Below are positions 20,073-29,515 of a stretch of 64,000 nucleotides of DNA, in pieces. The notes beneath the pieces were generated by a model. The model searched no databases. It worked only from the letters and a program-made list of their open reading frames with translations, and had not been told where the DNA came from. This DNA comes from Alphaproteobacteria bacterium (GTDB lineage: Bacteria; Pseudomonadota; Alphaproteobacteria; Micropepsales; Micropepsaceae). Position 1 is the first letter of the stretch. Every line of letters starts with the position of its first letter. The translations under genes were made by a program, and so were the position numbers. Location: positions 62,001 to 126,000 of the forward strand of contig CANJIS010000006.1 of the NCBI GenBank assembly GCA_947474565.1, given 5' to 3'.

Positions 20073-21746
20073 ATGAGCGACCCCGCCAATCAGGCACCTG
20101 CCAGAGAAAGCATGGCCTACGATGTTGTGATCGTGGGCGGGGGACCGGCCGGCCTGTCAGCCGCCATCCGGCTCAAACAATTGGCCGCCGCCGAAAACCG
20201 GGAGACCAGCGTCTGTGTGCTGGAGAAGGGCTCGGAGATCGGCGCACATATATTATCGGGTGCGGTGCTGGACCCCAGCGGCCTGAATGCCCTGATCCCG
20301 GATTGGAAGGCGAAGGGCGCCCCGCTTGAGACTTCGGTGACGGAAGACCGTTTTTATTATTTCACCAAAGGCGGCGCTTTCAAGATTCCCAATTTCCTGT
20401 TTCCGCCGCTGATGAGCAATCACGGAAATTACATCGCCTCACTTGGCAATCTTTGCCGCTGGCTGGCGACGGAGGCCGAGGCGCTGGGCGTGGAAATCTA
20501 TCCTGGCTTTCCCGCGCATGAACTTCTGATCGAAGACGATGTGGTCAAAGGCGTCATCACCGGCGATCTGGGTGTGGCCAAGGATGGCCATCATAAATCG
20601 GAATACACGCCCGGCATGGAGCTGCGCGGCAAATACACCTTGTTCGCGGAAGGCGCGCGCGGTTCGCTGTCCAAACAGCTGGGACAAAAATTCAACCTGC
20701 AGGACGGCCGCGATCCGCAGAAATACGGCATCGGCCTGAAAGAATTATGGGAGCTGCCCAAGGATAAGCACCACAAGGGCCTGGTGGTGCATGGCATGGG
20801 CTGGCCGCTCGACAGCGAAACCGGCGGCGGTCTTTTCATGTATCATTGGGGTGAGAATTACTGCTCCATCGGTTTTGTGGTGCATCTCAATTATCAAAAT
20901 CCCTGGCTTGATCCGTTCGGCGAATTCCAGCGTGCCAAAACCCATCCGGCGATCAAAAAATTCCTGGAAGGCGGCAAGCGCATCGGATACGGCGCGCGCG
21001 CGATTACCGAAGGCGGCTATCAATCGGTGCCGCGGATTTCCTTTCCTGGCGGTGCCCTGATCGGCTGCGCCGCGGGCTTTGTGAATCTGCCGCGCATCAA
21101 GGGCAGCCACAACGCGATCAAGACCGGGATTCTGGCGGCAGAGGCGGCTTTCACGGCGCTGAAGGCGGGCCGCGCCAATGACACGCTGGCGGATTACGAC
21201 GCTGCCTATGCGCAAAGCGCGGTAGCGAAGGATCTGCGGCTGGTGCGTAACGTCAAGCCGCTCTGGTCCAGGCTGGGGACCTTAGGCGCGCTGCCTTTGA
21301 TCGGCCTGGATATGTGGACCAACCAGCTGTTCGGCTTTTCCCTGTTCGGCACCTTGGCACACGGTAAACCGGATTATGCCAGCCTGAAAAAGGCGAAGGA
21401 TTGCACCCCCATCGCCTATCCCAAGCCCGACGGAACCTTAACCTTCGACCGGCTTTCCAGCGTGTTCATTTCCAATACCAACCATGAAGAGGATCAGCCG
21501 GTACATTTGCTGCTGCGCGACCCTTCAATTCCGATTAAAGTGAACCTGCCGGACTATGCCGAACCGGCACAGCGTTACTGTCCGGCGGGCGTGTACGAGG
21601 TTGTCGAAGAAGCATCAGGGCCGCGCTTTCAGATCAATGCGCAGAATTGCGTTCACTGCAAAACCTGCGACATCAAGGATCCGGCGCAAAACATAAATTG
21701 GACCACGCCCGAAGGCGGCGGCGGACCCAATTATGCGAATATGTAG
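20073..21746 (+). CDS. Electron-transfer flavoprotein-ubiquinone oxidoreductase
   Basis: Membrane-associated ETF-QO (557 aa), passing electrons from electron-transfer flavoprotein (fatty acid and amino acid oxidation) to ubiquinone. The FAD-binding motif is VVIVGGGPAGLSAAIRL (residues 18-34). The quinone- and FAD-domain blocks KYTLFAEGARGSLSKQL and GLVVHGMGWPLD follow, and the C-terminal 4Fe-4S site is RYCPAGVYE and NCVHCKTCDIKDPAQNI. It ends with the typical PEGGGGPNY tail. The gene begins an operon-like run with the TPR lipoprotein gene (4 bases later) and ispE. Confidence 0.95.
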   Translation: MSDPANQAPARESMAYDVVIVGGGPAGLSAAIRLKQLAAAENRETSVCVLEKGSEIGAHILSGAVLDPSGLNALIPDWKAKGAPLETSVTEDRFYYFTKGGAFKIPNFLFPPLMSNHGNYIASLGNLCRWLATEAEALGVEIYPGFPAHELLIEDDVVKGVITGDLGVAKDGHHKSEYTPGMELRGKYTLFAEGARGSLSKQLGQKFNLQDGRDPQKYGIGLKELWELPKDKHHKGLVVHGMGWPLDSETGGGLFMYHWGENYCSIGFVVHLNYQNPWLDPFGEFQRAKTHPAIKKFLEGGKRIGYGARAITEGGYQSVPRISFPGGALIGCAAGFVNLPRIKGSHNAIKTGILAAEAAFTALKAGRANDTLADYDAAYAQSAVAKDLRLVRNVKPLWSRLGTLGALPLIGLDMWTNQLFGFSLFGTLAHGKPDYASLKKAKDCTPIAYPKPDGTLTFDRLSSVFISNTNHEEDQPVHLLLRDPSIPIKVNLPDYAEPAQRYCPAGVYEVVEEASGPRFQINAQNCVHCKTCDIKDPAQNINWTTPEGGGGPNYANM

Positions 21747-21750
21747 GAGC

Positions 21751-23433
21751 ATGACGTTGCGCAAGATTTTCCTCCCCTTGAGCCTCTCCCTATTGCTGGC
21801 GGGCTGCTCGGTGATGAAACGGGAAGATGCCCCCGCATCGATGCCGCATGATCCTTTGTCGGACAGTTTTTCCACCTATCTGTCGGCGCGCCACGCCGCG
21901 CAGCAGCATGATATGGCCGAGGCAGCGCGCTTCTATGCGCAGAGCGTCAAGAACGATCCGGAAAATGCCGATCTGCTGCCGCTGGCCTTTTTCTATTCCA
22001 CGACTTCCGGCGATTTCGACGCCGCAGCGCGCTATGCCCAAAGGGTGGTAGCGACCACGCCCGATGACCGTTCCGCCCGGATGGCGCTGGCGGTGATCGC
22101 CTTCAAGCAGAAGAATTACGAAGAAGTCCGCAAACAACTGACGGCTTCCGGCAAAGGGCCGCTGACCGTGTTTGTGGTTTCGCTGTTTGATGCCTGGGCC
22201 GCCGCCGCGCTGGGTGATAACGCCGGCGTCGCCAGCGACATCAAGACATTGCAGGGCCTTTCCGGCACCGAAGCGGTTGCCGCTTTCCACGCCGCGCTGA
22301 TCGCCGAGTTCATGAATCAGGATGCCGATGCGCTTTACGCCAAGGCGCTGCTGCTCAATCCGGGCAGCCCGCGGGTGGTGGAAGGGTTTGGCCGCTATCT
22401 GGAGCGCAAGGGCAAGACCGACGACGCCACCAGATTCTATCGCGGCATGGCCAACTCCACCACGCTGGCTCCATTGGGTGATGCCGGCCTGGCGCGTCTC
22501 GCCAAAGGCCAGAAGCCCGATCCCCTGGTGCGCAGCGCCGAGGAAGGCGCCGCCGAAGGACTGCTCAATATCGCATCCACTATTACCGATGCGTCGGATG
22601 CCGACATCTCGATCCTTTATCTGCGGATGGTGCTGCACTTGCGCCCCGACATGGCGCTGGCGACCATTCTGCTGGGCGACCGCTATGAGAAGCTGAACAA
22701 GCTGGATGAAGCGATCGCGGTTTATAACAAGGTGGACAAATCCTCGCCCTATTATCGCCTGGCGGCGGTGCAGGCGGCGCGTGATGAAGCGCAGCTGGAC
22801 CGCAACGATAATGCCATCACGCAGTTGAAAGCGCTGACCCAGTCCAATCCCAAGGATAGCGATAGCTGGCTTGCGTTGGGCGACGCCTATCGCGAGAGCG
22901 CCAAGTTTGGTGATGCGGTCGGCGCCTATAATCAGGCGGAAGGGGCGCTGACCCGGCCGGCCAAAAAGGACTGGCCGCTTTTTTATGCCCGCGCCATGGC
23001 GCACGACAAAGCGGGCCAATGGGACAAGGCCGAGGCCGATGTGAATACCGGCTTGAAACTTTCACCGGACCAGCCCGAGCTTCTCAACTATCTCGCCTAT
23101 TCCTGGGTCGATCAGGGCCGGCGTTATCAGGACGCGCTCTCCATGCTGGAAAAGGCGCGCGCGCTTCGTCCCTATGATGGTTACATCGTGGACAGCGTGG
23201 GCTGGGCCTATTACCGGCTGGGCCGTTATGAAGACGCGGCGCAGACGCTGGAAGCAGCAGTGCTGATGGTGCCGGGCGATGCCACCATCAATGATCATCT
23301 GGGCGACGCCTTGTGGAAGGCGGGCCGCAAGATGGAAGCGCGTTATCAGTGGGATCAGGCGCTGGTGTTCAATCCCGAAGCCAGTGAAAAAGCCTCGCTG
23401 GAACAGAAGCTGAAAAGCGGGCTGAATAGCTGA
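21751..23433 (+). CDS. TPR-repeat lipoprotein
   Basis: A 560-aa protein with a lipoprotein signal (MTLRKIFLPLSLSLLLAGC, lipobox LAGC) and about ten tetratricopeptide repeats through the rest, such as ARFYAQSVKNDPENADL, DALYAKALLLNPGSP and ALSMLEKARALRPYDGYIVDSVGWAYYRLGR. Such outer-envelope TPR proteins are scaffolds, and this one occupies the same place beside ETF-QO and ispE in many alphaproteobacteria, but has no defined role. TAGGAG, containing the stop codon of etfQO, is very close to the ATG; an ATG six codons earlier would overlap etfQO. Its stop overlaps the ispE start. Confidence 0.82.
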   Translation: MTLRKIFLPLSLSLLLAGCSVMKREDAPASMPHDPLSDSFSTYLSARHAAQQHDMAEAARFYAQSVKNDPENADLLPLAFFYSTTSGDFDAAARYAQRVVATTPDDRSARMALAVIAFKQKNYEEVRKQLTASGKGPLTVFVVSLFDAWAAAALGDNAGVASDIKTLQGLSGTEAVAAFHAALIAEFMNQDADALYAKALLLNPGSPRVVEGFGRYLERKGKTDDATRFYRGMANSTTLAPLGDAGLARLAKGQKPDPLVRSAEEGAAEGLLNIASTITDASDADISILYLRMVLHLRPDMALATILLGDRYEKLNKLDEAIAVYNKVDKSSPYYRLAAVQAARDEAQLDRNDNAITQLKALTQSNPKDSDSWLALGDAYRESAKFGDAVGAYNQAEGALTRPAKKDWPLFYARAMAHDKAGQWDKAEADVNTGLKLSPDQPELLNYLAYSWVDQGRRYQDALSMLEKARALRPYDGYIVDSVGWAYYRLGRYEDAAQTLEAAVLMVPGDATINDHLGDALWKAGRKMEARYQWDQALVFNPEASEKASLEQKLKSGLNS

Positions 23434-24344
23434 TGGGTTCTTCCGGCGCTGCCCGCGCCAAAATCAATCTCTTTCTGCATGTCGGCGACAAACGTGCCGA
23501 TGGCTTTCATCCGTTGCAAAGCCTGGCGGTGTTTCCCGAGGCGGGCGACATGCTGCGCGTGGAAAAAGCGCCGTCGCTTTCGCTTGGGCTGGAAGGCCCG
23601 TTCGCCGCGTCGCTTTCTGGTGAAGGCGATAATCTGGTGTTGCGCGCAGCAAAAGCGCTGGCGCCAAAATTCGGGCAGGGCGCCAAACTCACACTCACCA
23701 AGAATTTGCCGGTAGCCTCGGGCATCGGCGGTGGCAGCGCCGACGCCGCAGCGGCGCTCAGGGCCTTGTCGTCGCTTTGGGATTTGAATCTGAGCCAAGA
23801 CCGATTGATGGCGATTGCAGCCGAACTCGGTTCCGATATTCCGGTCTGCGTCGCATCTGAGCCGCGCTGGATGGAAGGGCGCGGAGAAATTTTATCGCCG
23901 CTGGTGTCGTTGCCGCATCTGCCCATGCTGCTGGTCAATCCGAATGTGCCGGTGCCGACCAAGGATGTCTTTGGCGCACTGCAAAGCCGCAGTGGCGCGA
24001 CGATGACGTTGCCGCCTGGACGTTTCCGCGACATGGCTGGTCTGTTGCGCTTTCTGGATGCCAGCAAGAATGATTTGGAAGAACCGGCCAAGCGCATTCA
24101 GCCGGTGATTGGCGAAGTGCTGACCGCGCTTCTGGCGCTGCCGGGCGCGCTGTTCGCCCGCATGTCGGGCTCGGGCGCCACCTGCTTTGCGCTGTTTCCG
24201 GACGATGACTGTTGCCAGCGGGCCGCGAAACTTCTTTCCGCCGCCCATGCGGGATGGTGGATCGCAGCGACTTCAGTGCCGGAGTTCGGGCTGGTGCATG
24301 AGATTGTCGGCCAGGATATCGGCCCGACGGATGATGGACTCTAA
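23433..24344 (+). CDS. ispE: 4-diphosphocytidyl-2-C-methyl-D-erythritol kinase
   Basis: GHMP kinase (303 aa) of the MEP pathway, phosphorylating CDP-methylerythritol on the way to isoprenoids. ARAKINLFLHVGDKRADGFHP is the substrate-binding start, the glycine-rich ATP loop is PVASGIGGGSADAAAALRAL, and the C-terminal motif is ARMSGSGATCFALF. Its ATG overlaps the preceding stop (TGATG), so translation is coupled to the TPR gene. The facing polyprenyl synthase gene uses the pathway's products; the two overlap by 4 bases at their 3' ends. Confidence 0.96.
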   Translation: MGSSGAARAKINLFLHVGDKRADGFHPLQSLAVFPEAGDMLRVEKAPSLSLGLEGPFAASLSGEGDNLVLRAAKALAPKFGQGAKLTLTKNLPVASGIGGGSADAAAALRALSSLWDLNLSQDRLMAIAAELGSDIPVCVASEPRWMEGRGEILSPLVSLPHLPMLLVNPNVPVPTKDVFGALQSRSGATMTLPPGRFRDMAGLLRFLDASKNDLEEPAKRIQPVIGEVLTALLALPGALFARMSGSGATCFALFPDDDCCQRAAKLLSAAHAGWWIAATSVPEFGLVHEIVGQDIGPTDDGL

Positions 24345-25357
24345 TAAGCCCGTTCGACGCAGAAGTCGGCGATGTCCGTCAGCGCGCTTTTGATATCGCT
24401 GGCGGGCATGGGGCCAAGCGCCTGTTTGGCGGCGTCGGCAAAGGCCCGCGCCCGGCGCATGGTTTCCTGAATGGCGCCGGTTTCTTCCACCAACGTGATG
24501 GCCTGATTGAGATCGGCTTCCACCTGATTGCCGGTTTCGATCACGCGCTTCCAGAAGGCGCGGTCTTTTTCGCTGGCGCGGGCATGGGCCAGAATAATGG
24601 GCAGGGTCATCTTGGCTTCGCGGAAATCATCGCCCACGCTTTTGCCCATCAAAGCCTGGCGGCCTGAGTAATCGAGCGCATCATCCACCAGCTGGAAGGC
24701 GATGCCGAGATTTTCGCCATAAGCGCGGAAGCCGCGTACAAATTCTTCATTGCCATCGGCAATGACCGCGCCGCTTTCGGCGGCGGCGGCGAACAGGGCG
24801 GCGGTCTTGGCCGCCACCACCTTCATGTAATGTTCTTCGCTGACCGCCAGATTGCGCGACGAATTCAGCTGCATCACTTCGCCTTCGGCGATGATGGCGC
24901 TGGCGCCGGACAGAATATCGAGCACCAGCAGGTTCTCGGTTTCCACCATCAACTGGAACGCGCGCGAGAACAGGAAATCACCCACCAGCACGGACGGCTT
25001 GTTGCCCCACACCAGATTGGCCGAGACCTTGCCGCGCCGAAGCGTGCTTTCGTCGACCACATCATCATGAAGCAGGGTGGCGGTATGGATGAACTCCACC
25101 GCCGCGGCCAGTTTCACATGGCCGTTGCCGCGATAGCCGCCCGCCATGGCGGCGGCGACGGTCAGCATGGGCCGCAGCCGCTTGCCGCCGGATTCAATCA
25201 GGTGCTTGGCCAGATCGGGGATCAGTTTGACGGTGGACCCCATGCCCTTGAGGATCAGCCGGTCGCAGGCCTGCATATCCGTGCCGATCAGGGCATTGAG
25301 GCGCTCGACGGGGGAGATACCCACGCCGGTGACGTCTTTGCGCTCTTCTGTCAGCAT
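24341..25357 (-). CDS. ispB: Trans-polyprenyl diphosphate synthase (octaprenyl/decaprenyl type)
   Basis: Long-chain prenyl diphosphate synthase (338 aa), making the ubiquinone side chain. First aspartate motif LLHDDVVDE and second LVDDALDY, with GGKRLRPML at the substrate site. Small residues before the first Asp motif (FIHTATLL) are typical of long-chain enzymes. The chosen ATG (MLTEERKDV) is the first that fits; longer readings add an Arg/Gly-rich stretch without family support. Chain length (8 or 10 units) cannot be read from the sequence, so the symbol is a best guess. Divergent from the DUF2007 gene. Confidence 0.9.
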   Translation of the reverse strand: MLTEERKDVTGVGISPVERLNALIGTDMQACDRLILKGMGSTVKLIPDLAKHLIESGGKRLRPMLTVAAAMAGGYRGNGHVKLAAAVEFIHTATLLHDDVVDESTLRRGKVSANLVWGNKPSVLVGDFLFSRAFQLMVETENLLVLDILSGASAIIAEGEVMQLNSSRNLAVSEEHYMKVVAAKTAALFAAAAESGAVIADGNEEFVRGFRAYGENLGIAFQLVDDALDYSGRQALMGKSVGDDFREAKMTLPIILAHARASEKDRAFWKRVIETGNQVEADLNQAITLVEETGAIQETMRRARAFADAAKQALGPMPASDIKSALTDIADFCVERAY

Positions 25358-25440
25358 TGATTTGTCCAACCCAGCCCCGGGCGATTTTATTCCCCCCCGC
25401 AGGCGGGTACAAGCGCCGCGCTTACCGGTTATAAACAAGC

Positions 25441-25659
25441 ATGCGTGTGGTCCTGAAAAGCAACAATCCTGTGATTTTGAGCTATGCCGCCGATGTGCTG
25501 AATCAGGCGGGCATCGAATCCGTGCTGTTCGATACCCATTCCAGCATCATGGACGGCAGCATGGCGATGGTGCCGCGCCGTTTGATGGTGCTGGACGAAG
25601 ATCTTGCCCGCGCCGATGCTTTGCTGCGCGAGGCTGTGCCCGAAGCGATGCCGGAATGA
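25441..25659 (+). CDS. DUF2007 domain protein
   Basis: A 72-aa protein, all of it a DUF2007 domain: MRVVLKSNNPVILSYAADVLNQAGIES, then VPRRLMVLDEDLARADALLRE. It resembles ferredoxin-like signal-transducing domains and binds an unknown ligand. The gene overlaps the next methyltransferase gene by 4 bases (ATGA), a pairing common in alphaproteobacteria, so a link to translation or RNA modification is possible but unproven. Confidence 0.85.
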   Translation: MRVVLKSNNPVILSYAADVLNQAGIESVLFDTHSSIMDGSMAMVPRRLMVLDEDLARADALLREAVPEAMPE

Positions 25660-26372
25660 CCGAACGGCCAGTGGACACCTTTCTGGATGGGAAGGTGCGG
25701 GTGGATCAGCCGCTGAGCGGTTTCCGCTCGGGCCTGGATGCCGTGATGCTAGCAGCTTCGGTCCCGGCCAAGCCGGGGCAGGCGGTGCTGGAATTGGGAG
25801 CGGGAAGCGGGGCGGCCAGCCTGTGTCTGGCGACCCGGGTGCCGCATCTGACCGTCACCGGGGTGGAGATCGATTCGGGGCTGGCCGCTGCCGCCAACCG
25901 CAACGCGGCGGTGAACGGGATTGGCGGGCGCGTCAGCTTCGCCGCCGCAGACATCTTCGCCCTGCCGCCCGAACTGAAGCGGGACTTTGATCAAGTCCTG
26001 GCCAACCCGCCCTTCCATGAAGGCCAGAAGTCGCCAGACCCAGCCCGCGCCATGGCGCTGGCCGACGCCGGCAAGCTCGCAAATTGGTTGAAGCTTGGCC
26101 TGCAACGTACCGTTTCAGGTGGGTATTTTACGTTGATTTTGCGCGCGGACCGGCTGGACGAGGCGCTGGTGGCGCTACCCATGGGCGGGGTCAGCCTGTT
26201 TCCGCTTTGGCCCCGGTCCGGCGATGTGGCCAAGCGCATCATCATCCAGGTCCGGAAGGGTTCGGCCGCCCCGATCAAGCTTCTGCCCGGTCTGATTTTG
26301 CATGCGGAATCCGGCGACTACACCCCCGAAGCGGATGCGGTTTTGCGTCACGGTGAAATGCTTGCCCTCTAG
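25656..26372 (+). CDS. TrmN6-like tRNA1(Val) (adenine37-N6)-methyltransferase
   Basis: A 238-aa class I AdoMet-dependent methyltransferase. The binding motif is VLELGAGSGAASLCLATR (residues 45-62), the acidic loop VEID, and the catalytic NPPF motif is LANPPFHEGQ, the adenine-N6 signature of the TrmN6/YfiC family. FRSGLDAVMLAASVPA near the N-terminus is also typical. Translation is coupled to DUF2007 by the ATGA overlap. It is closed by a strong terminator. The family is clear; the exact substrate (tRNA-Val A37 in E. coli) is carried over from the family. Confidence 0.85.
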   Translation: MTERPVDTFLDGKVRVDQPLSGFRSGLDAVMLAASVPAKPGQAVLELGAGSGAASLCLATRVPHLTVTGVEIDSGLAAAANRNAAVNGIGGRVSFAAADIFALPPELKRDFDQVLANPPFHEGQKSPDPARAMALADAGKLANWLKLGLQRTVSGGYFTLILRADRLDEALVALPMGGVSLFPLWPRSGDVAKRIIIQVRKGSAAPIKLLPGLILHAESGDYTPEADAVLRHGEMLAL

Positions 26373-26411
26373 AACATGGGCGCGTTTCTTTGCAACGCGA
26401 CCCTGTTCTAG
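26369..26411 (+). terminator. Intrinsic terminator after the TrmN6-like gene
   Basis: An 18-bp stem with two mismatches, beginning in the stop codon (CTAGAACA) and returning as TGTTCTAG, with loop TCTTTGC, followed by a T-rich TCTTTTGTTTTG. It separates the methyltransferase from glyQS. Confidence 0.8.
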
Positions 26412-26425
26412 TCTTTTGTTTTGTC

Positions 26426-26468
26426 GCGCAATTTGTCCGAAAACCGCTTCCCACTTTTCGGATTGCGC
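26426..26468. repeat. Palindromic intergenic repeat upstream of glyQ
   Basis: Two nested 7-bp arms, GCGCAAT/ATTGCGC and CCGAAAA/TTTTCGG, with a TTGT bulge on one side and the loop CCGCTTCCCAC. The core, CCGAAAACCGCTTCCCACTT, resembles hairpins dispersed between genes in Rhizobiales and related genomes. It lies about 50 bases before the glyQ start and may be a mobile hairpin or an mRNA processing site. Confidence 0.6.
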
Positions 26469-26518
26469 TCCTGGGGGGTGGTCTGTAGCTTCCCGGCCAT
26501 TCCTAAAGGACCGGACAG

Positions 26519-27400
26519 GTGGCGGGGAAACTGACTTTTCAGGACCTTATCCTGACGCTGCAGAATTTCTGGGCGTCGAAGGGCTGCCTGATTTTGCAGC
26601 CTTATGACAATGAGATGGGGGCGGGCACTTTCCACCCCGCCACAACCCTGCGCGCCCTGGGGCCGCATCCCTGGAAGGCGGCTTATGTCCAGCCGTCGCG
26701 CCGCCCCACCGATGGCCGCTATGGCGAGAACCCCAACCGGCTGCAGCACTATTATCAGTATCAGGTGATCCTGAAGCCGGCCCCGGCCGATGTGCAGGAC
26801 ATATATCTGGAGTCGCTCAAGGCCATCGGCCTGGACCCCAAGCTGCATGACATCCGCTTTGTCGAGGATGACTGGGAAAGCCCGACCCTGGGCGCTGCCG
26901 GTCTGGGCTGGGAAGTCTGGTGCGACGGGATGGAAGTCACCCAGTTCACCTATTTCCAGCAAGTGGGCGGCATTGAATGTGATCCGGTTTGCGCCGAACT
27001 GACGTACGGCCTGGAGCGTCTGTGCATGTATGTGCAGAACGTGGAGTTTGTTTACGACCTCGCCTTCAACAAGGACTTCCGCTACGGCGAAGTCTTCCAC
27101 CAGAATGAACGGGAATTCTCCGCCTATAATTTCGAGCGGGCGGATACGGAAATCCTGTTCCAGCATTTCAAAGACGCAGAAAAACAGTGCCGCGAGCTTC
27201 TGTCTGGCAATGCTTTACCGCTGCCGGCTTACGATCAGTGCATCAAGGCCAGCCACGCCTTTAATCTTTTGCAGGCGAGGGGCGTGATCAGCGTCACCGA
27301 ACGCGCCGCCTATATCGGGCGAGTGCGGGCGCTGGCCCAGGCGTGTTGTGAAGCCTGGCTCAAGACCGGCATGGGCGCTTACAAGCCGAGGTTCGGGTAA
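26519..27400 (+). CDS. glyQ: Glycine-tRNA ligase alpha subunit
   Basis: Catalytic alpha subunit (293 aa) of the tetrameric alpha2-beta2 glycyl-tRNA synthetase. It begins [19 protein letters not shown] and has the class II motifs, visible as [20 protein letters not shown] and the [19 protein letters not shown] block, then ELTYGLERL. The start is GTG, with AAGGA about 8 bases upstream; no ATG competes. The stop overlaps the glyS ATG (TAATG), keeping the two subunits balanced. Confidence 0.97.
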   Translation: MAGKLTFQDLILTLQNFWASKGCLILQPYDNEMGAGTFHPATTLRALGPHPWKAAYVQPSRRPTDGRYGENPNRLQHYYQYQVILKPAPADVQDIYLESLKAIGLDPKLHDIRFVEDDWESPTLGAAGLGWEVWCDGMEVTQFTYFQQVGGIECDPVCAELTYGLERLCMYVQNVEFVYDLAFNKDFRYGEVFHQNEREFSAYNFERADTEILFQHFKDAEKQCRELLSGNALPLPAYDQCIKASHAFNLLQARGVISVTERAAYIGRVRALAQACCEAWLKTGMGAYKPRFG

Positions 27401-29412
27401 TGTCCGAGCTTCTGCTTGAACTTTTCAGCGAAGAAATTCCCGCGCGCATGCAGCAGGGCGCGGCGCGCGACCTGGAGCGGTTGCTGGTTGGCGCGCTGAC
27501 CGATCGTGGTTTTCTGTTTGAAGGCATCAAGGCTTTTGCCGGTCCGCGCCGCCTGACGCTGGTGGTCAGCGGCTTGCCCGCCCAGCAACGCGACGTGCGC
27601 GAAGAATTGAAAGGCCCGCGCACCGATGCGCCCGCTGCCGCCCTGGAAGGCTTTCTGAAAAAGACTGGCCTGACCAAGGACCAGCTCAAGGTCGAAACCA
27701 CGCCCAAGGGCGAGGTCTACATGGCCGTGATTGAACGGGCGGGCCGCGAGACCAAGGAAGTGCTGGCGGAAATTCTGCCCGAGGCCATCGCCAAACTGTC
27801 TTGGCCGAAATCCATGCGCTGGCGGCCAAGTGATCCGGTGCGCTGGGTGCGCCCGCTGCATTCCATCATCGCCACCTTCGATGGTGAAGTGGTGCCGTTC
27901 GGTTTTGCCGGGATTCAAAGCGGCAGCACCACCAAGGGCCATCGTTTCCTGTCCAGCGGCACGATTACGGTCAGGCGGTTCGAAGATTACGAAACTGCGC
28001 TGAAGAAGGCGCACGTCATCCTGGATGCCGAAGAGCGCAAGGCGACCATTTTCGAAGGCGTGAAAAGCGCCGCCTTTGTGCATGGCCTGGAAATGATCCC
28101 GGACGAGGGGCTGCTCAATGAGGTGGCCGGGCTGGCGGAATGGCCGGTGGTGCTGGTGGGTTCTATCCAGCAGGAATTCATGGATGTGCCGGCGGAGATT
28201 TTGCAAACCTCCATGCGCACCCACCAGAAGTATTTCTCGCTGCGCGATCCCAAGACGGGAAAGATGGCCAATCGCTTCGCGGTGATCGCCAACATGGTCG
28301 CCGAGGATGGCGGCAAGGAAATCGTCGCGGGTAACGAGCGCGTTCTGCGCGCCCGCCTGTCGGACGCCAAATTCTTCTGGGACGAAGACCGCAAAATGAA
28401 ATTGGCGGACCGCTTGCCCGCGCTCAAAGGCATGGTGTTTCACGCCAAGCTGGGCACCCAGTTTGAACGCGTTGAGCGCATCGCCAAACTGGCGGGTGAG
28501 ATTGCGGCCAAGATCGGCGCTGACGCCGCCAAGGCCGAACGCGCGGCGCGCCTGGCCAAGGCTGACCTGACCAGCGGCGTGGTAGGAGAATTTCCCGAGC
28601 TGCAAGGCGTGATGGGCCGCTACTACGCCCTGCACGACAAGGAAGACGCCGATACCGCCGACGCCATCCGCGAGCATTACAAGCCGGTCGGGCCGTCCGA
28701 TGCCCTACCCACGGGCAAGATCGCCATCGCCGTGGCGCTGGCCGACAAGCTGGATCAGCTCATTGGTTTCTTTGCGGCGGGCGAAAAGCCCACCGGCTCC
28801 GGTGATCCCTTTGCCCTGCGGCGCGCGGCGCTTGGCGTGATCCGCATCCTGATCGAGAACAAGCTGCGCTTGGCCCTGCAGATCCCCGACGACCTGCTGG
28901 TTTTCTTCGCGGACCGCCTGAAAGTGGCGCTGAAGGAAAAGGGCGTCCGCCACGACCTGATCGACGCCGTCTTTGCCCTGGGCCATGGGGACGATCTGGT
29001 CCGGCTGGTGGCCCGGGTCGAAGCCCTGCAGGCCTTCCTGAAAAGCGATGACGGGGCCAACCTGCTGGCCGGATACAAGCGGGCCGCCAATATCCTCAAA
29101 GTTGAGGAAAAAAAGGACGCAAAGACCTATATCAGCGAGGTTTCCGAGGCGCTTTTGGCTGCACCGGCGGAGAAAAATCTGTATACGGCCCTGTCCCAGG
29201 CCAAGGGGGGGATCGCACCCACCCTCGGCAATGAGGACTTCGCCCAGGCTATGCGGCAGATGGCGGCCTTGCGCGGGCCTGTGGATGCCTTCTTCGATGG
29301 CGTGAAAGTGAATGACGAAAATCCGAAATTGCGGGAAAACCGGCTCAATCTGCTGGCCTCCCTGCGGGCGGCCCTGCACCAGGTCGCCGACTTTTCAAAG
29401 ATAGAAGGGTGA
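27400..29412 (+). CDS. glyS: Glycine-tRNA ligase beta subunit
   Basis: Beta subunit (670 aa), needed for tRNA binding. It opens with LLLELFSEEIPARMQ, has the HD-like region MRTHQKYFSLRD and RLSDAKFFWDEDRKMKL, then LADKLDQLIGFFAAGEKPTGSGDPFALRR, and ends with a DALR-type anticodon-binding region. Length is normal. It is co-transcribed with glyQ. No terminator is obvious in the 103 bases before ppdK, which contain a palindromic repeat instead. Confidence 0.97.
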   Translation: MSELLLELFSEEIPARMQQGAARDLERLLVGALTDRGFLFEGIKAFAGPRRLTLVVSGLPAQQRDVREELKGPRTDAPAAALEGFLKKTGLTKDQLKVETTPKGEVYMAVIERAGRETKEVLAEILPEAIAKLSWPKSMRWRPSDPVRWVRPLHSIIATFDGEVVPFGFAGIQSGSTTKGHRFLSSGTITVRRFEDYETALKKAHVILDAEERKATIFEGVKSAAFVHGLEMIPDEGLLNEVAGLAEWPVVLVGSIQQEFMDVPAEILQTSMRTHQKYFSLRDPKTGKMANRFAVIANMVAEDGGKEIVAGNERVLRARLSDAKFFWDEDRKMKLADRLPALKGMVFHAKLGTQFERVERIAKLAGEIAAKIGADAAKAERAARLAKADLTSGVVGEFPELQGVMGRYYALHDKEDADTADAIREHYKPVGPSDALPTGKIAIAVALADKLDQLIGFFAAGEKPTGSGDPFALRRAALGVIRILIENKLRLALQIPDDLLVFFADRLKVALKEKGVRHDLIDAVFALGHGDDLVRLVARVEALQAFLKSDDGANLLAGYKRAANILKVEEKKDAKTYISEVSEALLAAPAEKNLYTALSQAKGGIAPTLGNEDFAQAMRQMAALRGPVDAFFDGVKVNDENPKLRENRLNLLASLRAALHQVADFSKIEG

Positions 29413-29465
29413 GGGCTCGGGTAACGAGTTCGAAGTTTGTGAGTTGGATTGAAACAAAGATGGGT

Positions 29466-29501
29466 GGCCGGGACGCACTTCGCTCCGCTCGCTACCCGGC
29501 C
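29466..29501. repeat. GGCCGGG...CCCGGCC palindromic intergenic repeat
   Basis: 7-bp arms GGCCGGG and CCCGGCC enclose 22 bases containing a second small dyad (GCACTTCGCTCCGC). The form GTGGCCGGG...CCCGGCCATGAC is typical of short dispersed repeats in alphaproteobacterial gaps. It lies between glyS and ppdK, ending 14 bases before the ppdK start, so it may affect mRNA stability or ribosome access. Confidence 0.55.
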
Positions 29502-29515
29502 ATGACGAGGTTCAA

